Origin: Myxococcales bacterium
GTDB lineage: Bacteria > Myxococcota_C > UBA6777
Reading direction: 5' to 3'
DNA: 64,000 bases
NCBI GenBank assembly: GCA_020632975.1
Contig: JACKEL010000007.1
Location: forward strand, 1 to 64,000
This document shows positions 17,108-26,451 of this stretch, piece by piece. The notes below the pieces were generated by a model. It did no database searches and was not told the DNA's origin. It worked only from the letters and a program-made list of their open reading frames with translations. Position 1 is the first letter of the stretch; each line of letters opens with the position of its first letter. The translations under genes were made by a program, and so were the position numbers.

Positions 17108-18445
17108 ATGGAAGAGATGATCTACACAGAGTCCCCGATATACGGCGTGAATGACGATGGTGTGATGACCTTGGCGGGTCATGATGTCCGTGAGCTTCTT
17201 GCACGCTTTGGAAGCCCACTCGTCGTGTTGTTGGAAGATGTCGTGCGGGGAAACTGTCGAGCTTATAAACAGCAAATCGAGCAATATCCGCGCGCTCGTG
17301 TGTATTATGCAAGCAAAGCGTTCCTCACGACGGGCTTTTGTCGCTTGATGGAACAAGAAGAGATGGGGCTGGACGTCGCTTCATGGGGTGAGTTGCAAAC
17401 GGCTCGTGCTGCGGGCTTTCCTGCGGAAAATATCTTGATGCATGGAAACGCAAAGACCGTCGATGATCTGCGTCTCGCCTTGGAGATGGGCATCGGTCGC
17501 ATCGTGATCGATAACCTCGCTGAGATCGACCGTTTGGCAGATCTTGCAGAAGAGATGGACAAAGAAGCGCGCGTGTTTATCCGCGTGACGCCAGGGGTCA
17601 AACCCTCTACACACCAAGCGATCCAAACAGGCCAAGTGGACTCGAAGTTTGGATTCAACCTTGCAAGCGGCGCCGCAGAAGAAGCTGTGATGCGGATCTT
17701 GGAAAAGCCCCGCATCAAGCTTGTGGGTCTGCACTGTCACATTGGTTCACAGATCTTTGATTTGAAACCTTTTTCTGTCGCAGCGGAAGCGATGATGCGC
17801 TTTTACGCTTACGTACAAAAAGACCTTGGCGCACCACTTGATGAACTCAATATGGGCGGTGGGATCGGCATTCGTTACACAGATGACGACGTGCCGCCCT
17901 CTGTCAACGAACACCTCACGCGGATGCGTCGTCGCGTGATGGAACTTGCCGAAGAGTACGAAGTCGAGCCACCTCTTTTGTGTGATGAGCCTGGCCGTTC
18001 GATTGTTGGACGTGCAGGTGTGACCTTGTACACGGTCCAAAGTACAAAAGAGATCGAAGGTGTTCGCAACTATGCCAGCGTAGATGGCGGGATGACCGAC
18101 AATCCGCGTTTTGCACTTTACAACGCAAAGTACCAAGTCGCACTTGCCAACCGTATGCACGAGAAACCCGACACGTTGTGGTCGGTTTCGGGTCGTTGTT
18201 GTGAGTCGGGCGATATGTTGCAAAAAGATGTATATCTCCCGCATGTTCGGGTGGATGACGTGATCGCCTTTCTTTCGACAGGTGCTTACACCTACAGTAT
18301 GGCGAGCCAATACAACCGCGTACAACGTCCCGCCGTGGTGATGGTCTCCGCAGATCGAGCAGAACTCCTTGCTGCACGTGAGGATCTTGCATCGATGTTG
18401 CGCTTGGATCGTATCCCTGCGTCGTTGAAGCGCGAAGGCGAATAA
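17108..18445 (+). CDS. lysA: Diaminopimelate decarboxylase
   Basis: A 445-residue fold-type III PLP enzyme that converts meso-diaminopimelate to lysine. AAGGAG lies 7 bases before the ATG. The PLP lysine is in YYASKAFLT (AxK motif of the barrel). Other conserved elements are GLDVASWGEL, the HCHIGSQI motif, the glycine-rich phosphate loop MGGGIGIRY, EPGRSIVG, and the C-terminal catalytic RCCESGD. Family length is normal. Aspartate kinase begins 72 bases downstream on the same strand, so the pair covers the first and last steps of lysine synthesis. Confidence 0.95.
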   Translation: MEEMIYTESPIYGVNDDGVMTLAGHDVRELLARFGSPLVVLLEDVVRGNCRAYKQQIEQYPRARVYYASKAFLTTGFCRLMEQEEMGLDVASWGELQTARAAGFPAENILMHGNAKTVDDLRLALEMGIGRIVIDNLAEIDRLADLAEEMDKEARVFIRVTPGVKPSTHQAIQTGQVDSKFGFNLASGAAEEAVMRILEKPRIKLVGLHCHIGSQIFDLKPFSVAAEAMMRFYAYVQKDLGAPLDELNMGGGIGIRYTDDDVPPSVNEHLTRMRRRVMELAEEYEVEPPLLCDEPGRSIVGRAGVTLYTVQSTKEIEGVRNYASVDGGMTDNPRFALYNAKYQVALANRMHEKPDTLWSVSGRCCESGDMLQKDVYLPHVRVDDVIAFLSTGAYTYSMASQYNRVQRPAVVMVSADRAELLAAREDLASMLRLDRIPASLKREGE

Positions 18446-18517
18446 TTCTTCTTTCAGAAAGTGACTCGTTGATGCGGTCGGATGTGCCGCATCTTTGGTG
18501 ATAGAAAGGGTACATGT

Positions 18518-19942
18518 GTGAGTCGGCATCAAGGCAAAGTGGTGATGAAGTTTGGCGGGACGAGTGTTGGAACTCCTGAGGCGATCTTGCGCACTGCGCA
18601 ACTTATCGCGAGAGAGACACGTTGGCCGATCGTTGTGGTCTCTGCGTTAAGTGGCGTGACAGATATGCTGCTTGAACTTGCCGAACAAGCCCGTCGAGGC
18701 GATGACTTTGGGCCGCTCAAAGAGCGCGTGATGAGTCGCCACGATGTCATTATCGAAAAATTGGAACTGGAAAAAGGTCTGATCGACGCGCAGTACGAAG
18801 AACTTCAGCGTATGTTGTCGGGTGTTCAGATGCTGCGCGAAGTCAGCCCACGTGTCCGCGATATCATGCTGTCGTTGGGTGAGCGGATGAGCGTGCGCCT
18901 GATGGCCGCGACCTTGCGCAAGATCGGCTGTCCCGCCAAAGCATGGGACAGTTGGGAACTTGGTATGCGCACAGATCAGCGTTTTGCGCGGGCGGGCGTC
19001 TTGCCTGAGTGTTACCCTGAGATCGAAAGTGCTGTTGCGCGTATCCAGTCGGACGAAATTGCCGTTGTGACGGGCTTTATTGCACGTTCAATTCAAGGAG
19101 AGATCACGACCTTGGGACGCGGTGGTTCGGACTTTTCTGCGGCGGTCTTTGGTGCCGCAGCGAAGGTCGATGAGATCCAGATCTGGACGGATGTTCCAGG
19201 GATCTTGCGTGCGGACCCTCGTATCGTGGGGTCCACATCCATCGCACCTGAAGTGAGCTTTGAAGAGGCCGCAGAGTTGGCTTTTTTTGGCGCCAAAGTC
19301 CTTCACCCCCGAACCATCGAGCCTGCTCGTCGCAATGGTATCCCCGTGCGGGTGTTGGGGACCTTCCACGTCGATCCATTCGATCCAGATCCCCGTTATC
19401 TTCAAGGGACACTGATCGATGACAACGCACCTGTCGAGCCTTTGCGTGCGATCGCCTTGCGCAAAAATGTACGCTCCTTGTTGGTGCGTTCGTTGGGAAT
19501 GCTCGAAGCACCCGGCTTTTTATCTCGCGTCTTTGAGGTTCTTTCGCGTCATCAAGTCTCTGTCGATGCGATCACCACCAGCGAAGTCTCTGTGTCGATG
19601 ACCTTCGATTATTGGGAAGGCGATCTTGACGCAGCCATCGCAGAGATATCGTCTTTTGCGTATGTCGAACAAAAGAAAGAGCGAAGCTTGTTGTGTCTCG
19701 TTGGTGCGGGCTTGCGACAGGATTCTTCTTTGTTGGCCAAGATCTTCACGATCTTGGGTGAGCGTCAGATCCCCTTGCACATGGTTTCGCAGGGTGCCTC
19801 GCGCATCAATATCACCTTGGTGACGGAACCCAACTACGCAAGCGAAGCGATGCGCGCACTTCACGAAGCGTTTTTCATAAGCGACGCTGTCTATGCCGAT
19901 CGTCAGATGACCTCCGCAGATGCTCTCCCCGCGATCAGTTAA
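18518..19942 (+). CDS. lysC: Aspartate kinase with C-terminal ACT domains
   Basis: A 474-residue kinase that phosphorylates aspartate, the first step to lysine, methionine and threonine. The GTG at 18518 is preferred because AAAGGG lies 7 bases upstream; an ATG at 18482 adds 12 residues with no such site. Visible motifs are VVMKFGGTSVGT, SALSGVTD, TTLGRGGSDFSA (aspartate and ATP binding), and WTDVPGILRADPR. Two ACT domains (about 325-465) suggest feedback control by lysine or threonine. It follows lysA, and a strong terminator lies just after it. It is a single-function enzyme, with no fused homoserine dehydrogenase or decarboxylase. Confidence 0.93.
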   Translation: MSRHQGKVVMKFGGTSVGTPEAILRTAQLIARETRWPIVVVSALSGVTDMLLELAEQARRGDDFGPLKERVMSRHDVIIEKLELEKGLIDAQYEELQRMLSGVQMLREVSPRVRDIMLSLGERMSVRLMAATLRKIGCPAKAWDSWELGMRTDQRFARAGVLPECYPEIESAVARIQSDEIAVVTGFIARSIQGEITTLGRGGSDFSAAVFGAAAKVDEIQIWTDVPGILRADPRIVGSTSIAPEVSFEEAAELAFFGAKVLHPRTIEPARRNGIPVRVLGTFHVDPFDPDPRYLQGTLIDDNAPVEPLRAIALRKNVRSLLVRSLGMLEAPGFLSRVFEVLSRHQVSVDAITTSEVSVSMTFDYWEGDLDAAIAEISSFAYVEQKKERSLLCLVGAGLRQDSSLLAKIFTILGERQIPLHMVSQGASRINITLVTEPNYASEAMRALHEAFFISDAVYADRQMTSADALPAIS

Positions 19943-19963
19943 GCTTGTCCTTTTGGTTGCGTG

Positions 19964-19999
19964 AAAGGGAACTTTTTCCATGAAAGGGTTCCCTTTTTT
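19964..19999 (+). terminator. Rho-independent terminator after lysC
   Basis: AAAGGGAAC (19964-19972) pairs perfectly with GTTCCCTTT (19988-19996), a 9-bp stem, followed directly by a run of six T (19994-19999). It starts 22 bases after the lysC stop codon. It ends the lysA-lysC unit and supports the later start for the FkbM gene. Confidence 0.85.
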
Positions 20000-20026
20000 C
20001 TTTCAAGCCGATGGAGCCTTCTTACT

Positions 20027-20932
20027 ATGGGTGTGCTGTCCACTGTTCGTTTTATCCTCAATCATCCTGTGAACCAAAGTCACCGCCTCGACGCTCTCAA
20101 GCGTTATGTGCGATGGCAGGTGGGAAGCCGCTTGGTTCAGGGGCAAGTGATGTGTGATTGGATTCTTGGACTGAAGCTGCTTGTGCGATCTGGCGAAACA
20201 GGTCTGACAGGAAATCTCTATTGTGGACTACATGAGTTTTCTACGATGGCTTATGTCCTGCATACACTGACGCCTGACGATCTCTTTGTGGACGTGGGAG
20301 CCAATGTGGGTTCGTACACGCTGCTTGCGAGCGGTGGGGTGGGAGCGCGCTCTTATAGCTTCGAGCCTGTTCCTGAGACCTTCGCTCGTTTGTCTCTGAA
20401 TCTGCAAGTCAATCGCCTTGATGAGCGCGTAAAAGCCCTGAACATCGGGGTCGGCGAAGGAGAGGGAGAGCTTCTTTTTACAAGTGACGAGGACACGGTC
20501 AATCACGTCGTTCGACCTGGCGAGTCTTCGCACAATACGATCGCTGTGAAGGTTCGCACGCTTGATCATGTGCTTCAAGACGAGTCGCCAAACTTGATCA
20601 AGATCGACGTGGAAGGGTTCGAAACACCCGTGATCAACGGTGCTTTGGAGACGCTGCGTAAACCATCTTTGCACTCTGTGATCATGGAACTCAATGGAAG
20701 CGGCGAGCAGTACGGTTACAGCGAAAAAGCATTGTACGATCAGATGATATCTTTGGGCTTTCGTCCTTATACCTACGACCCCATGACTCGAACGCTCGCA
20801 GAGTTGGGCGGAAAAGACGTCGTGCGCAAAGATCAAACGCACGACAATACCCTGTTTATCCGCGACGTCGAGCAAGCCCGTGCGCGCCTGCGCTCGACAC
20901 CAAAAGTCGATATCTACGGGTCATCTTTGTAG
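20027..20932 (+). CDS. FkbM family methyltransferase
   Basis: A 301-residue SAM-dependent methyltransferase. The start at MGVLSTVRF lies beyond the terminator, with GGAG about 11 bases upstream; the longer frame would begin within the terminator. The SAM-binding motif FVDVGANVGSYTLLAS is clear, followed by SFEPVPETFARL, NLIKIDVEGFE and IMELNG, the standard FkbM pattern. Such enzymes O-methylate sugars or polyketides. No glycan or polyketide genes adjoin it, so the substrate is unknown. It converges with the M23 peptidase gene. Confidence 0.9.
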   Translation: MGVLSTVRFILNHPVNQSHRLDALKRYVRWQVGSRLVQGQVMCDWILGLKLLVRSGETGLTGNLYCGLHEFSTMAYVLHTLTPDDLFVDVGANVGSYTLLASGGVGARSYSFEPVPETFARLSLNLQVNRLDERVKALNIGVGEGEGELLFTSDEDTVNHVVRPGESSHNTIAVKVRTLDHVLQDESPNLIKIDVEGFETPVINGALETLRKPSLHSVIMELNGSGEQYGYSEKALYDQMISLGFRPYTYDPMTRTLAELGGKDVVRKDQTHDNTLFIRDVEQARARLRSTPKVDIYGSSL

Positions 20933-20986
20933 GTCGTGGGGCTGCGGTGATCGCGTGTGAGGGCAAAGGGGGAGTGGGCGTGGGGA

Positions 20987-22081
20987 TCAAAAGGCCACGA
21001 CGATCTGTCCGTCATGCGGACAAAAAGGACTAAAAGCACCATGAGGCGCCGAAAGGCCCCAAAAGAGGGGAGGGAGCGAGGGCGACTCTTCTGGCTGTGG
21101 AGCCTGTAAGAGTTGGTAGTGCAAGTGGGGTGTGGCGCCATCCCCGCTGTTCCCGACTCTTGCGAGCCAATGTCCCGCTTTCACTTGTTGTCCTTGATCG
21201 ACTTGGATGGAGCCTTGTTTGAGGTGGGCAAGCAGAGAAAACAGCGTGGGCGTATGTTGGATCAAGATGTAATTACCAAGGGGATTTTGCTTGTCAGGTC
21301 GCCCAGGCGCGGCGTCTTGATGGCGTCGTTCGATGGTAAGGATCTTCCCATCTGCGGGGGAAAAGACACGCTCTCCAAAACCAAGGTAACTTGTATTTTG
21401 ATGCGGTGCACCTCGATGGATACGGTTGTTTGCGTCGATGCGTAAAAAGTCGAGGGCAAAGCGTTGTGGTGCAAGATGTGTGGAAGATGGGGAACGCAGA
21501 CGATGGCGATGCGGTGCACCTGGTGCGTTGCCATTGGCGACCCACCAGCGACCGCGTACAGGAAAGCGCATGTGGATGCTTGGTGGAAGTTGAGGAGAGA
21601 TCCGCAGCGTGCGTTGAAGGGTACGAGAGCCCTGTTGGAAATAAAGCCGTAGAGAAAGCGCATCAGGTCGTAAGTTGCGGGGGTAACGAAGGGGTGGGAG
21701 AGACAGCACGATATCTTGGTTGGGTGGGATCTGTGGGCTGCTGTGCTTGATCCAAGCGCGTTGACCTTCATCCCATCGACGAGCATAAGCGAGCAGTATC
21801 GGGCGAGAAAACACGCGAATTTGTTGTGTTTGCCCTTCGTGGGAGGCGTAAAGTTGCGCAAAACGCAGCGTGACTTGGTTTTGCCGCGTGCTTTGGACAC
21901 GCAGATCGATATGGAGGATGGCGTCTCGGCTTTGGAGCAACCACAGAGGTTGTTGTGGGAGGACAGATATCTTGGGTTGGTGGGTGGGGGTCGTGTGAGC
22001 CTGCCAAGGGATGCAAAAGAAGGAGAGAAGGATCGCAGGTAGGAACCACAAGCGAAGCGGCGGGAGGAAATACGACGGCAT
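20987..22081 (-). CDS. Secreted M23 (LytM) family metallopeptidase
   Basis: A 364-residue exported protein. The start at MPSYFLPP has AAGGA about 9 bases upstream. Residues 1-32 are a signal peptide. A beta-rich N-terminal domain (about 35-165) is followed by the M23 domain: QRFALDF supplies the metal Asp with an upstream His, then VFSPADGKIL, NYILIQHTPTLFSLLAHLKQGSI, VGNSGDGATPHLHYQL (HxH metal/catalytic motif). It probably cleaves peptidoglycan cross-bridges or acts in cell-wall remodelling. GNSG/HLHYQ is canonical. It stands alone on the minus strand, divergent from an acyl-CoA dehydrogenase. Confidence 0.88.
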   Translation of the reverse strand: MPSYFLPPLRLWFLPAILLSFFCIPWQAHTTPTHQPKISVLPQQPLWLLQSRDAILHIDLRVQSTRQNQVTLRFAQLYASHEGQTQQIRVFSRPILLAYARRWDEGQRAWIKHSSPQIPPNQDIVLSLPPLRYPRNLRPDALSLRLYFQQGSRTLQRTLRISPQLPPSIHMRFPVRGRWWVANGNAPGAPHRHRLRSPSSTHLAPQRFALDFLRIDANNRIHRGAPHQNTSYLGFGERVFSPADGKILTIERRHQDAAPGRPDKQNPLGNYILIQHTPTLFSLLAHLKQGSIQVDQGQQVKAGHWLARVGNSGDGATPHLHYQLLQAPQPEESPSLPPLFWGLSAPHGAFSPFCPHDGQIVVAF

Positions 22082-22201
22082 CAGAAGGTCCTTTTCGATT
22101 TCAAGCAAGACATCTATTGTCGTGCGTGGGCGACTTGGCTATCATAGCGGCGTATCGTTCGTCATGGCTACAAGAAAGGCCATTTGTGCAGGAGATGCTG
22201 G

Positions 22202-23353
22202 ATGTTAAATTTTGATCTTACCGCTGAGCAAGAAGAGTTTCGTCAACAAGTTCGTCGCTTTGCGGAAGCAGAAATCAAGCCCCGCGCCATAGAGTTAGAC
22301 GCCAAAGAAGAGTTTAGCGTTGAATTAACGCGTAAGATGGGCGAGCTGGGGATGTTCGCTTTCTTGGTTCCCGAAAAGTTCGGCGGGATGGGCTCAGATT
22401 ACTTGACGTATGTGTTGGCGGTGGAAGAGATCGCGCGTGTGGATGGTTCCCATGCAGCGACAGTTGCCGCAGCCAACTCGTTGGGTGTTGGCCCGATTGC
22501 CTACTTTGGAAACGAAGAACAAAAAGAGCGTTGGTTGCCTCTTTTGGCAGAAGGAAAAGGACTTGCGGCATTCGGCTTGACCGAACCCAACGCAGGTTCA
22601 GACGCTGGTGGAACCCAAACTCGCGCACGCAAGACCGACAAAGGTTGGGTGCTCAACGGTAGCAAGATCTTCATCACCAACGGTTCGACCGAGATGACAG
22701 AAGTGATCGTTGTGCAAGCTGTGACAGGAGAGGTTGGCGGCAAAAAAGAGTACTCCAACTTTTTGATGCCCGCCAAAGGAACACCTGGTTTCACATCGCG
22801 CAGCATCCACGGCAAGATGATGTGGCGTGCTTCCAACACCGCAGAACTCTACTTTGAGGATGTGGAACTTCCCGAAGATTCGATGCTTGGGCGTCAAGGC
22901 GATGGTTTTCGTCAGATGTTGTCCACATTGGATCGAGGTCGCTTGAGCATTGGTTCGATGGGACTTGGTGGGGCGCAAGGTGCCTTTGAGATGGCGCTTC
23001 AATACGCCAAAGACCGCAAACAGTTTGGTCGCTCGATCAGCCAATTCCAAGCGGTGGGTTTCAAACTCGCGGATATGGCGATGGAGATCGAAGCAGCGCG
23101 CAACTTGCTTTATAAAGCGTGCTGGCTGTGCGATAACAAACGCGACTTCAAAAAAGAAGCTGCCATGGCCAAACTCTATTGCTCTGAAGTCATGAAGCGC
23201 GTGGTGGCAGATGCTGTCCAAATCCACGGTGGCTACGGCTTGATCAACGAGTATCATGTCGAGCGTTTTTACCGCGATCAGAAGCTTTTGGAGATCGGCG
23301 AAGGCACTTCTGAGATCCAACGTCTTGTGATCTCGCGCTTGTTGGGTTGTTGA
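22202..23353 (+). CDS. Acyl-CoA dehydrogenase
   Basis: A 383-residue flavoprotein catalysing alpha,beta-dehydrogenation of acyl-CoA thioesters. The start at MLNFDLTAEQ has AGGAG 8 bases upstream. The three domains are complete: the N-terminal helical domain, a middle beta domain with FGLTEPNAGSDAGG and ITNG, and the C-terminal domain with RKQFGRSISQFQAVGFKLADM and QIHGGYGLINEYHVERFYRD. The catalytic Glu lies in IGEGTSEIQ. Length and motifs fit short- or medium-chain type enzymes. No electron-transfer flavoprotein genes adjoin it. A second, longer acyl-CoA dehydrogenase is encoded at 47.2 kb. Confidence 0.95.
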   Translation: MLNFDLTAEQEEFRQQVRRFAEAEIKPRAIELDAKEEFSVELTRKMGELGMFAFLVPEKFGGMGSDYLTYVLAVEEIARVDGSHAATVAAANSLGVGPIAYFGNEEQKERWLPLLAEGKGLAAFGLTEPNAGSDAGGTQTRARKTDKGWVLNGSKIFITNGSTEMTEVIVVQAVTGEVGGKKEYSNFLMPAKGTPGFTSRSIHGKMMWRASNTAELYFEDVELPEDSMLGRQGDGFRQMLSTLDRGRLSIGSMGLGGAQGAFEMALQYAKDRKQFGRSISQFQAVGFKLADMAMEIEAARNLLYKACWLCDNKRDFKKEAAMAKLYCSEVMKRVVADAVQIHGGYGLINEYHVERFYRDQKLLEIGEGTSEIQRLVISRLLGC

Positions 23354-23500
23354 GCCTGAGGACGGAAGGGCTCTCTACAGAAAAAGCGAAAGAGTTCGTG
23401 TTTGTTATAGATTGATCAACCACATCGCTGCCCACTCCGCAGAGGCATGTGGCATCTTGTGCAAGTGAAGCAACCAGTTAGAGCGCGCTGAGGAAAAAAG

Positions 23501-25093
23501 ATGGGAAAACACGCCATTGGCATCGATCTTGGGACCACAAACTCTTGTGTTGGCGTAGTTGCCAACGGTGTTCCCACTGTGGTTCCGAACCGTTGGGGCG
23601 ACAACTTGCACGCTTCCGTCGTTCACTTTCCCGGGGGGGACCGTGTGATCGTAGGGAACGAAGCGAAACGCCACGTTATCCTTGACCCCGATCGCACGGT
23701 ATGGTCAATCAAGCGGATCTTAGGTCGTAAGAGCTTTTCGCATGAAGTCAAAAAAGCGCAGGCTTTTTGTGCTTATCAGATCGTAGAGACCGAAAACCAC
23801 GCGATCCGCTTAGCGATAGACAGCCAGATCTTTTCTCCCGAAGAGATCTCCGCTTTTATTCTGCGCGAGATGCGCAACCTTGCTTCTGTGTATGTCCAAG
23901 AGGATATCGTCGATGCGGTCGTGACCGTGCCTGCGTACTTTAACGACAACCAACGCCAAGCCACCTTGGACTCTGGGCGGATCGCGGGTCTCAACGTGTT
24001 GCGGATGATCAACGAGCCCACAGCTGCGGCGCTTGCGTATGGTTATGGTCGAGAGCTTCGTCAACGCGTGGCGATCTACGACCTTGGTGGTGGGACATTT
24101 GACCTCTCTGTCATGGAGATCGATGGCGATATCTTCGAAGTCTTGGGGACCGCAGGGGACTCGTATCTTGGTGGTGACGACTTTGACCTTCGTTTGACCG
24201 AGTACCTTGTGGATCGTTTTATGCGCGACACACGCATCGATCTGCGTCCTCATCGCCAAAGTCTGCAAAAACTCCGAGAAGCTTGCGAAGAAGCCAAAAA
24301 GCTGTTGTCCGTTCACCCTGAAGTACTCGTCTCGATCCCCGATATCTATGTCGAGCGAGGCCAAGCTGTGAGCTTGGAATACATGGTGAACCAACAAGAG
24401 TTCAACAGCCTTGTTACGGAGCTCGTTCAGCGGACCTTCAAGGTTTGCGATGAGGCTCTTGGTGCGGCCCGACTCCATCCAAGCGACCTTGATGGGGTGA
24501 TCTTGGTGGGAGGTCCCACGCGTCTGCCGATCGTTCGCGAAGCGGTGGCCTATTACTTTGGACAAGCCCCCAACGTCTCGCTCAACCCTGACGAGGTTGT
24601 GGCTTTGGGCGCTGCGATCCATGCACACAGTTTGATGCAGAGTGGGGCGACCCGTTCAGGAAACATTGGCGCAGCGCACCTTTTGGACGTGACGCCGCTC
24701 TCTTTGCAAATCGCCACAGTCGGCGGATACACCGAGATGTTGATTGAGCGCAATACGCCCATCCCCATCGAGCGCTCTCGCATCTTTACAACGGTTCGAG
24801 ACGGTCAAGAGCGCGTCAACATCCGTGTTTATCAAGGTGAGTCCAATCGGGAAGAAGAAAACGTTTTGTTGGGTTACTTTGACTTTGAAGGGTTTCGCAT
24901 CGGTTATCGAGGCGAAGCGCGGATCGAAGTGACCTTTAGCATCGATGCTTCGGGTCTTGTCCACGTTACAGCGCGTGACCTCGAAACTGGCTTGCGCCAA
25001 CGTATGACGGTGGCACTCTCTAGCGCACTCAGCGAAGAAGAGGTTCTGCGCCTCAGTGCACGGGGCTCGGAGATGGAGTTGGTCAACGGATAA
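23501..25093 (+). CDS. Short Hsp70 (DnaK-like) chaperone lacking the C-terminal lid
   Basis: A 530-residue Hsp70. GAGGAA precedes the ATG. The ATPase domain is full length: GIDLGTTNSCVGV, VVTVPAYFNDNQRQAT, INEPTAAALAYGYG, YDLGGGTFDLSVM, VLVGGPTRLPIV-like ILVGGPTRLP. The beta substrate-binding domain follows (DVTPLSLQIATVGG), but the protein stops about 80-110 residues short of typical DnaK, so the helical lid is missing or minimal. That is common in secondary Hsp70 paralogues. The next gene encodes a J-domain protein, its likely partner. A small GC stem (GCCCG/CGGGC, 25094-25108) separates them without a T-tract, perhaps tuning expression. This is probably not the housekeeping dnaK. Confidence 0.9.
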   Translation: MGKHAIGIDLGTTNSCVGVVANGVPTVVPNRWGDNLHASVVHFPGGDRVIVGNEAKRHVILDPDRTVWSIKRILGRKSFSHEVKKAQAFCAYQIVETENHAIRLAIDSQIFSPEEISAFILREMRNLASVYVQEDIVDAVVTVPAYFNDNQRQATLDSGRIAGLNVLRMINEPTAAALAYGYGRELRQRVAIYDLGGGTFDLSVMEIDGDIFEVLGTAGDSYLGGDDFDLRLTEYLVDRFMRDTRIDLRPHRQSLQKLREACEEAKKLLSVHPEVLVSIPDIYVERGQAVSLEYMVNQQEFNSLVTELVQRTFKVCDEALGAARLHPSDLDGVILVGGPTRLPIVREAVAYYFGQAPNVSLNPDEVVALGAAIHAHSLMQSGATRSGNIGAAHLLDVTPLSLQIATVGGYTEMLIERNTPIPIERSRIFTTVRDGQERVNIRVYQGESNREEENVLLGYFDFEGFRIGYRGEARIEVTFSIDASGLVHVTARDLETGLRQRMTVALSSALSEEEVLRLSARGSEMELVNG

Positions 25094-25130
25094 GCCCGCG
25101 GGACGGGCATGATGGGAGGATAGACAGCGT

Positions 25131-25631
25131 ATGGACGTCCAAAAGCTCATGGCTCTTGCGGCGCGTATCGACGAACTAGACTATTACCAATTGTTGGGTT
25201 TGCAACGCAACGCAGACAGCTTCGATATCCGCCGTGCTTATCACCGGCGTGCGCGTACGCTGCACCCCGACCTCTTCTTTGAACACGAAAGCGAACAACT
25301 CAAGTCTGCCATCGATCGCGTTTATAAACGCGTGACGGAAGCTTATCTTGTTTTGCGTGATGATGATAAGCGCAACTACTACAATCAAGGTTTGACAGGA
25401 CCCAAGAAAAAGCTACGATATACGGATGATGACGAGAAGCGTTTGCGAGAAGAAAAGGTTGCCGCAGGGGGGTCCACCCCTCAAGGACGCAAACTTTTCC
25501 AAGAAGCAGAACGCCTTTACAACGAAGGCGATAAGGCAAAAGCAATTCAAACTTTGCGGATGGCCGCCACTTTTGAAAGCAAAAATGCCTTTTTCCAAAA
25601 ACGCCTTCGAGAGTGGGAACGTGGAAATTAA
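25131..25631 (+). CDS. J-domain (DnaJ-like) co-chaperone
   Basis: A 166-residue protein. GGAGG lies about 12 bases before the ATG. The J domain occupies about 17-85 (YYQLLGLQRNADSFDIRRAY, then LHPDLFF with the essential HPD tripeptide). The C-terminal half (about 110-165) has a single TPR-like helical hairpin (ERLYNEGDKAKAIQTLRMAATFE). There is no Gly/Phe region or zinc finger, so it is a class C J protein. It lies 37 bases after the short Hsp70 and most likely stimulates its ATPase. The hibernation factor gene begins 47 bases downstream. Confidence 0.92.
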   Translation: MDVQKLMALAARIDELDYYQLLGLQRNADSFDIRRAYHRRARTLHPDLFFEHESEQLKSAIDRVYKRVTEAYLVLRDDDKRNYYNQGLTGPKKKLRYTDDDEKRLREEKVAAGGSTPQGRKLFQEAERLYNEGDKAKAIQTLRMAATFESKNAFFQKRLREWERGN

Positions 25632-25678
25632 TCAACTCCCATAGACCAGCGCCTAAGACAACAGAGGAGACTTTTTCG

Positions 25679-26101
25679 ATGAAGTTGAACATTCAGGCTC
25701 GAGGGATGACGCTTACCGATGCGATGCGAGGCCACGTGGAAGATAAACTCGGGAAATTGGATCGTATCCTGCCCGGTGAAGTGGAAGCACACGTCATTCT
25801 GCAATACGAGTCTGCTCGGCATGGTGCCACGCACTTTGCGGAAGTAACCTTTCGCGTATGGGACAACGATATCGTTTCCAAAAGCGAAGGTGAAGACTTG
25901 TATAAAGCTATCACCGAAGTTTCAGAACAAGTGACCAAACAACTCCGTCGCCTGAAAGAAAAACGCGTGGCACACCGCAAAGGTGGCGCAACCGTCCGTA
26001 CCATGGACAACCCCGAAGGCACGCCTGCTCCTGGACCTGAGTCCCTTGAAGATCTCGACGCTTTTGATGACGTCGAACAAGCCCCCGAAACCAAAGCTTA
26101 A
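25679..26101 (+). CDS. hpf: Ribosome hibernation promoting factor (HPF/RaiA family)
   Basis: A 140-residue protein starting at MKLNIQARG with GAGGAG about 10 bases upstream; the longer frame reaches into the J-protein gene. The beta-alpha-beta-beta-beta-alpha fold is evident from NIQARGMTLTDAMRGHVEDKLGKL and the conserved DLYKAITEVSEQVTKQLRRLKEK. The long-form dimerisation domain is absent; an acidic, Pro-rich 40-residue tail replaces it. It binds the small ribosomal subunit and silences ribosomes under stress. It sits between chaperone genes and the prkA module, in line with a stress group. Confidence 0.92.
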   Translation: MKLNIQARGMTLTDAMRGHVEDKLGKLDRILPGEVEAHVILQYESARHGATHFAEVTFRVWDNDIVSKSEGEDLYKAITEVSEQVTKQLRRLKEKRVAHRKGGATVRTMDNPEGTPAPGPESLEDLDAFDDVEQAPETKA

Positions 26102-26163
26102 TCTCCCCTCCCATCCCTCCTACCCCATAAGGGCACCGCAAGACTCAAACAAAGGAGCCAATC

Positions 26164-26367
26164 TTGGAACATCGAAGCCTTTCTGGGGTTCTCCAATGGA
26201 TACCGACCCACGAACGAGGTCTTCGTTTCTCTGAGAGGGGCTTCTTGTTTCTGGGGGGGTCCCTTGTTATCTTGACAGACGATGCCGAACTCGCGGCCAT
26301 TTCTGGTTCAAAAGAGAGTGGTATATCAACAGGAACCCCTTGTGCCCTGCGGTACAAAAGTCCCTGA
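26164..26367 (+). CDS. Possible small protein of 67 residues (TTG start)
   Basis: An open frame with a good ribosome-binding site (AAAGGAG, 26151-26157) 6 bases before a TTG codon. The product has a central hydrophobic stretch (GFLFLGGSLVIL) and no recognised motif. It lies in the 350-base gap between hpf and prkA. The rest of the gap (26368-26451) holds only the prkA leader. It could equally be a leader peptide or a chance frame. Only the ribosome-binding site supports it. Confidence 0.35.
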   Translation: MEHRSLSGVLQWIPTHERGLRFSERGFLFLGGSLVILTDDAELAAISGSKESGISTGTPCALRYKSP

Positions 26368-26451
26368 ACGAACAGAAGTTGCAAACAGAGCGCTCGTCTT
26401 CTCGGGCGGGCGAGCATGGAAACTAACCGGAAGCAAGGAGGCAGAGACTCC

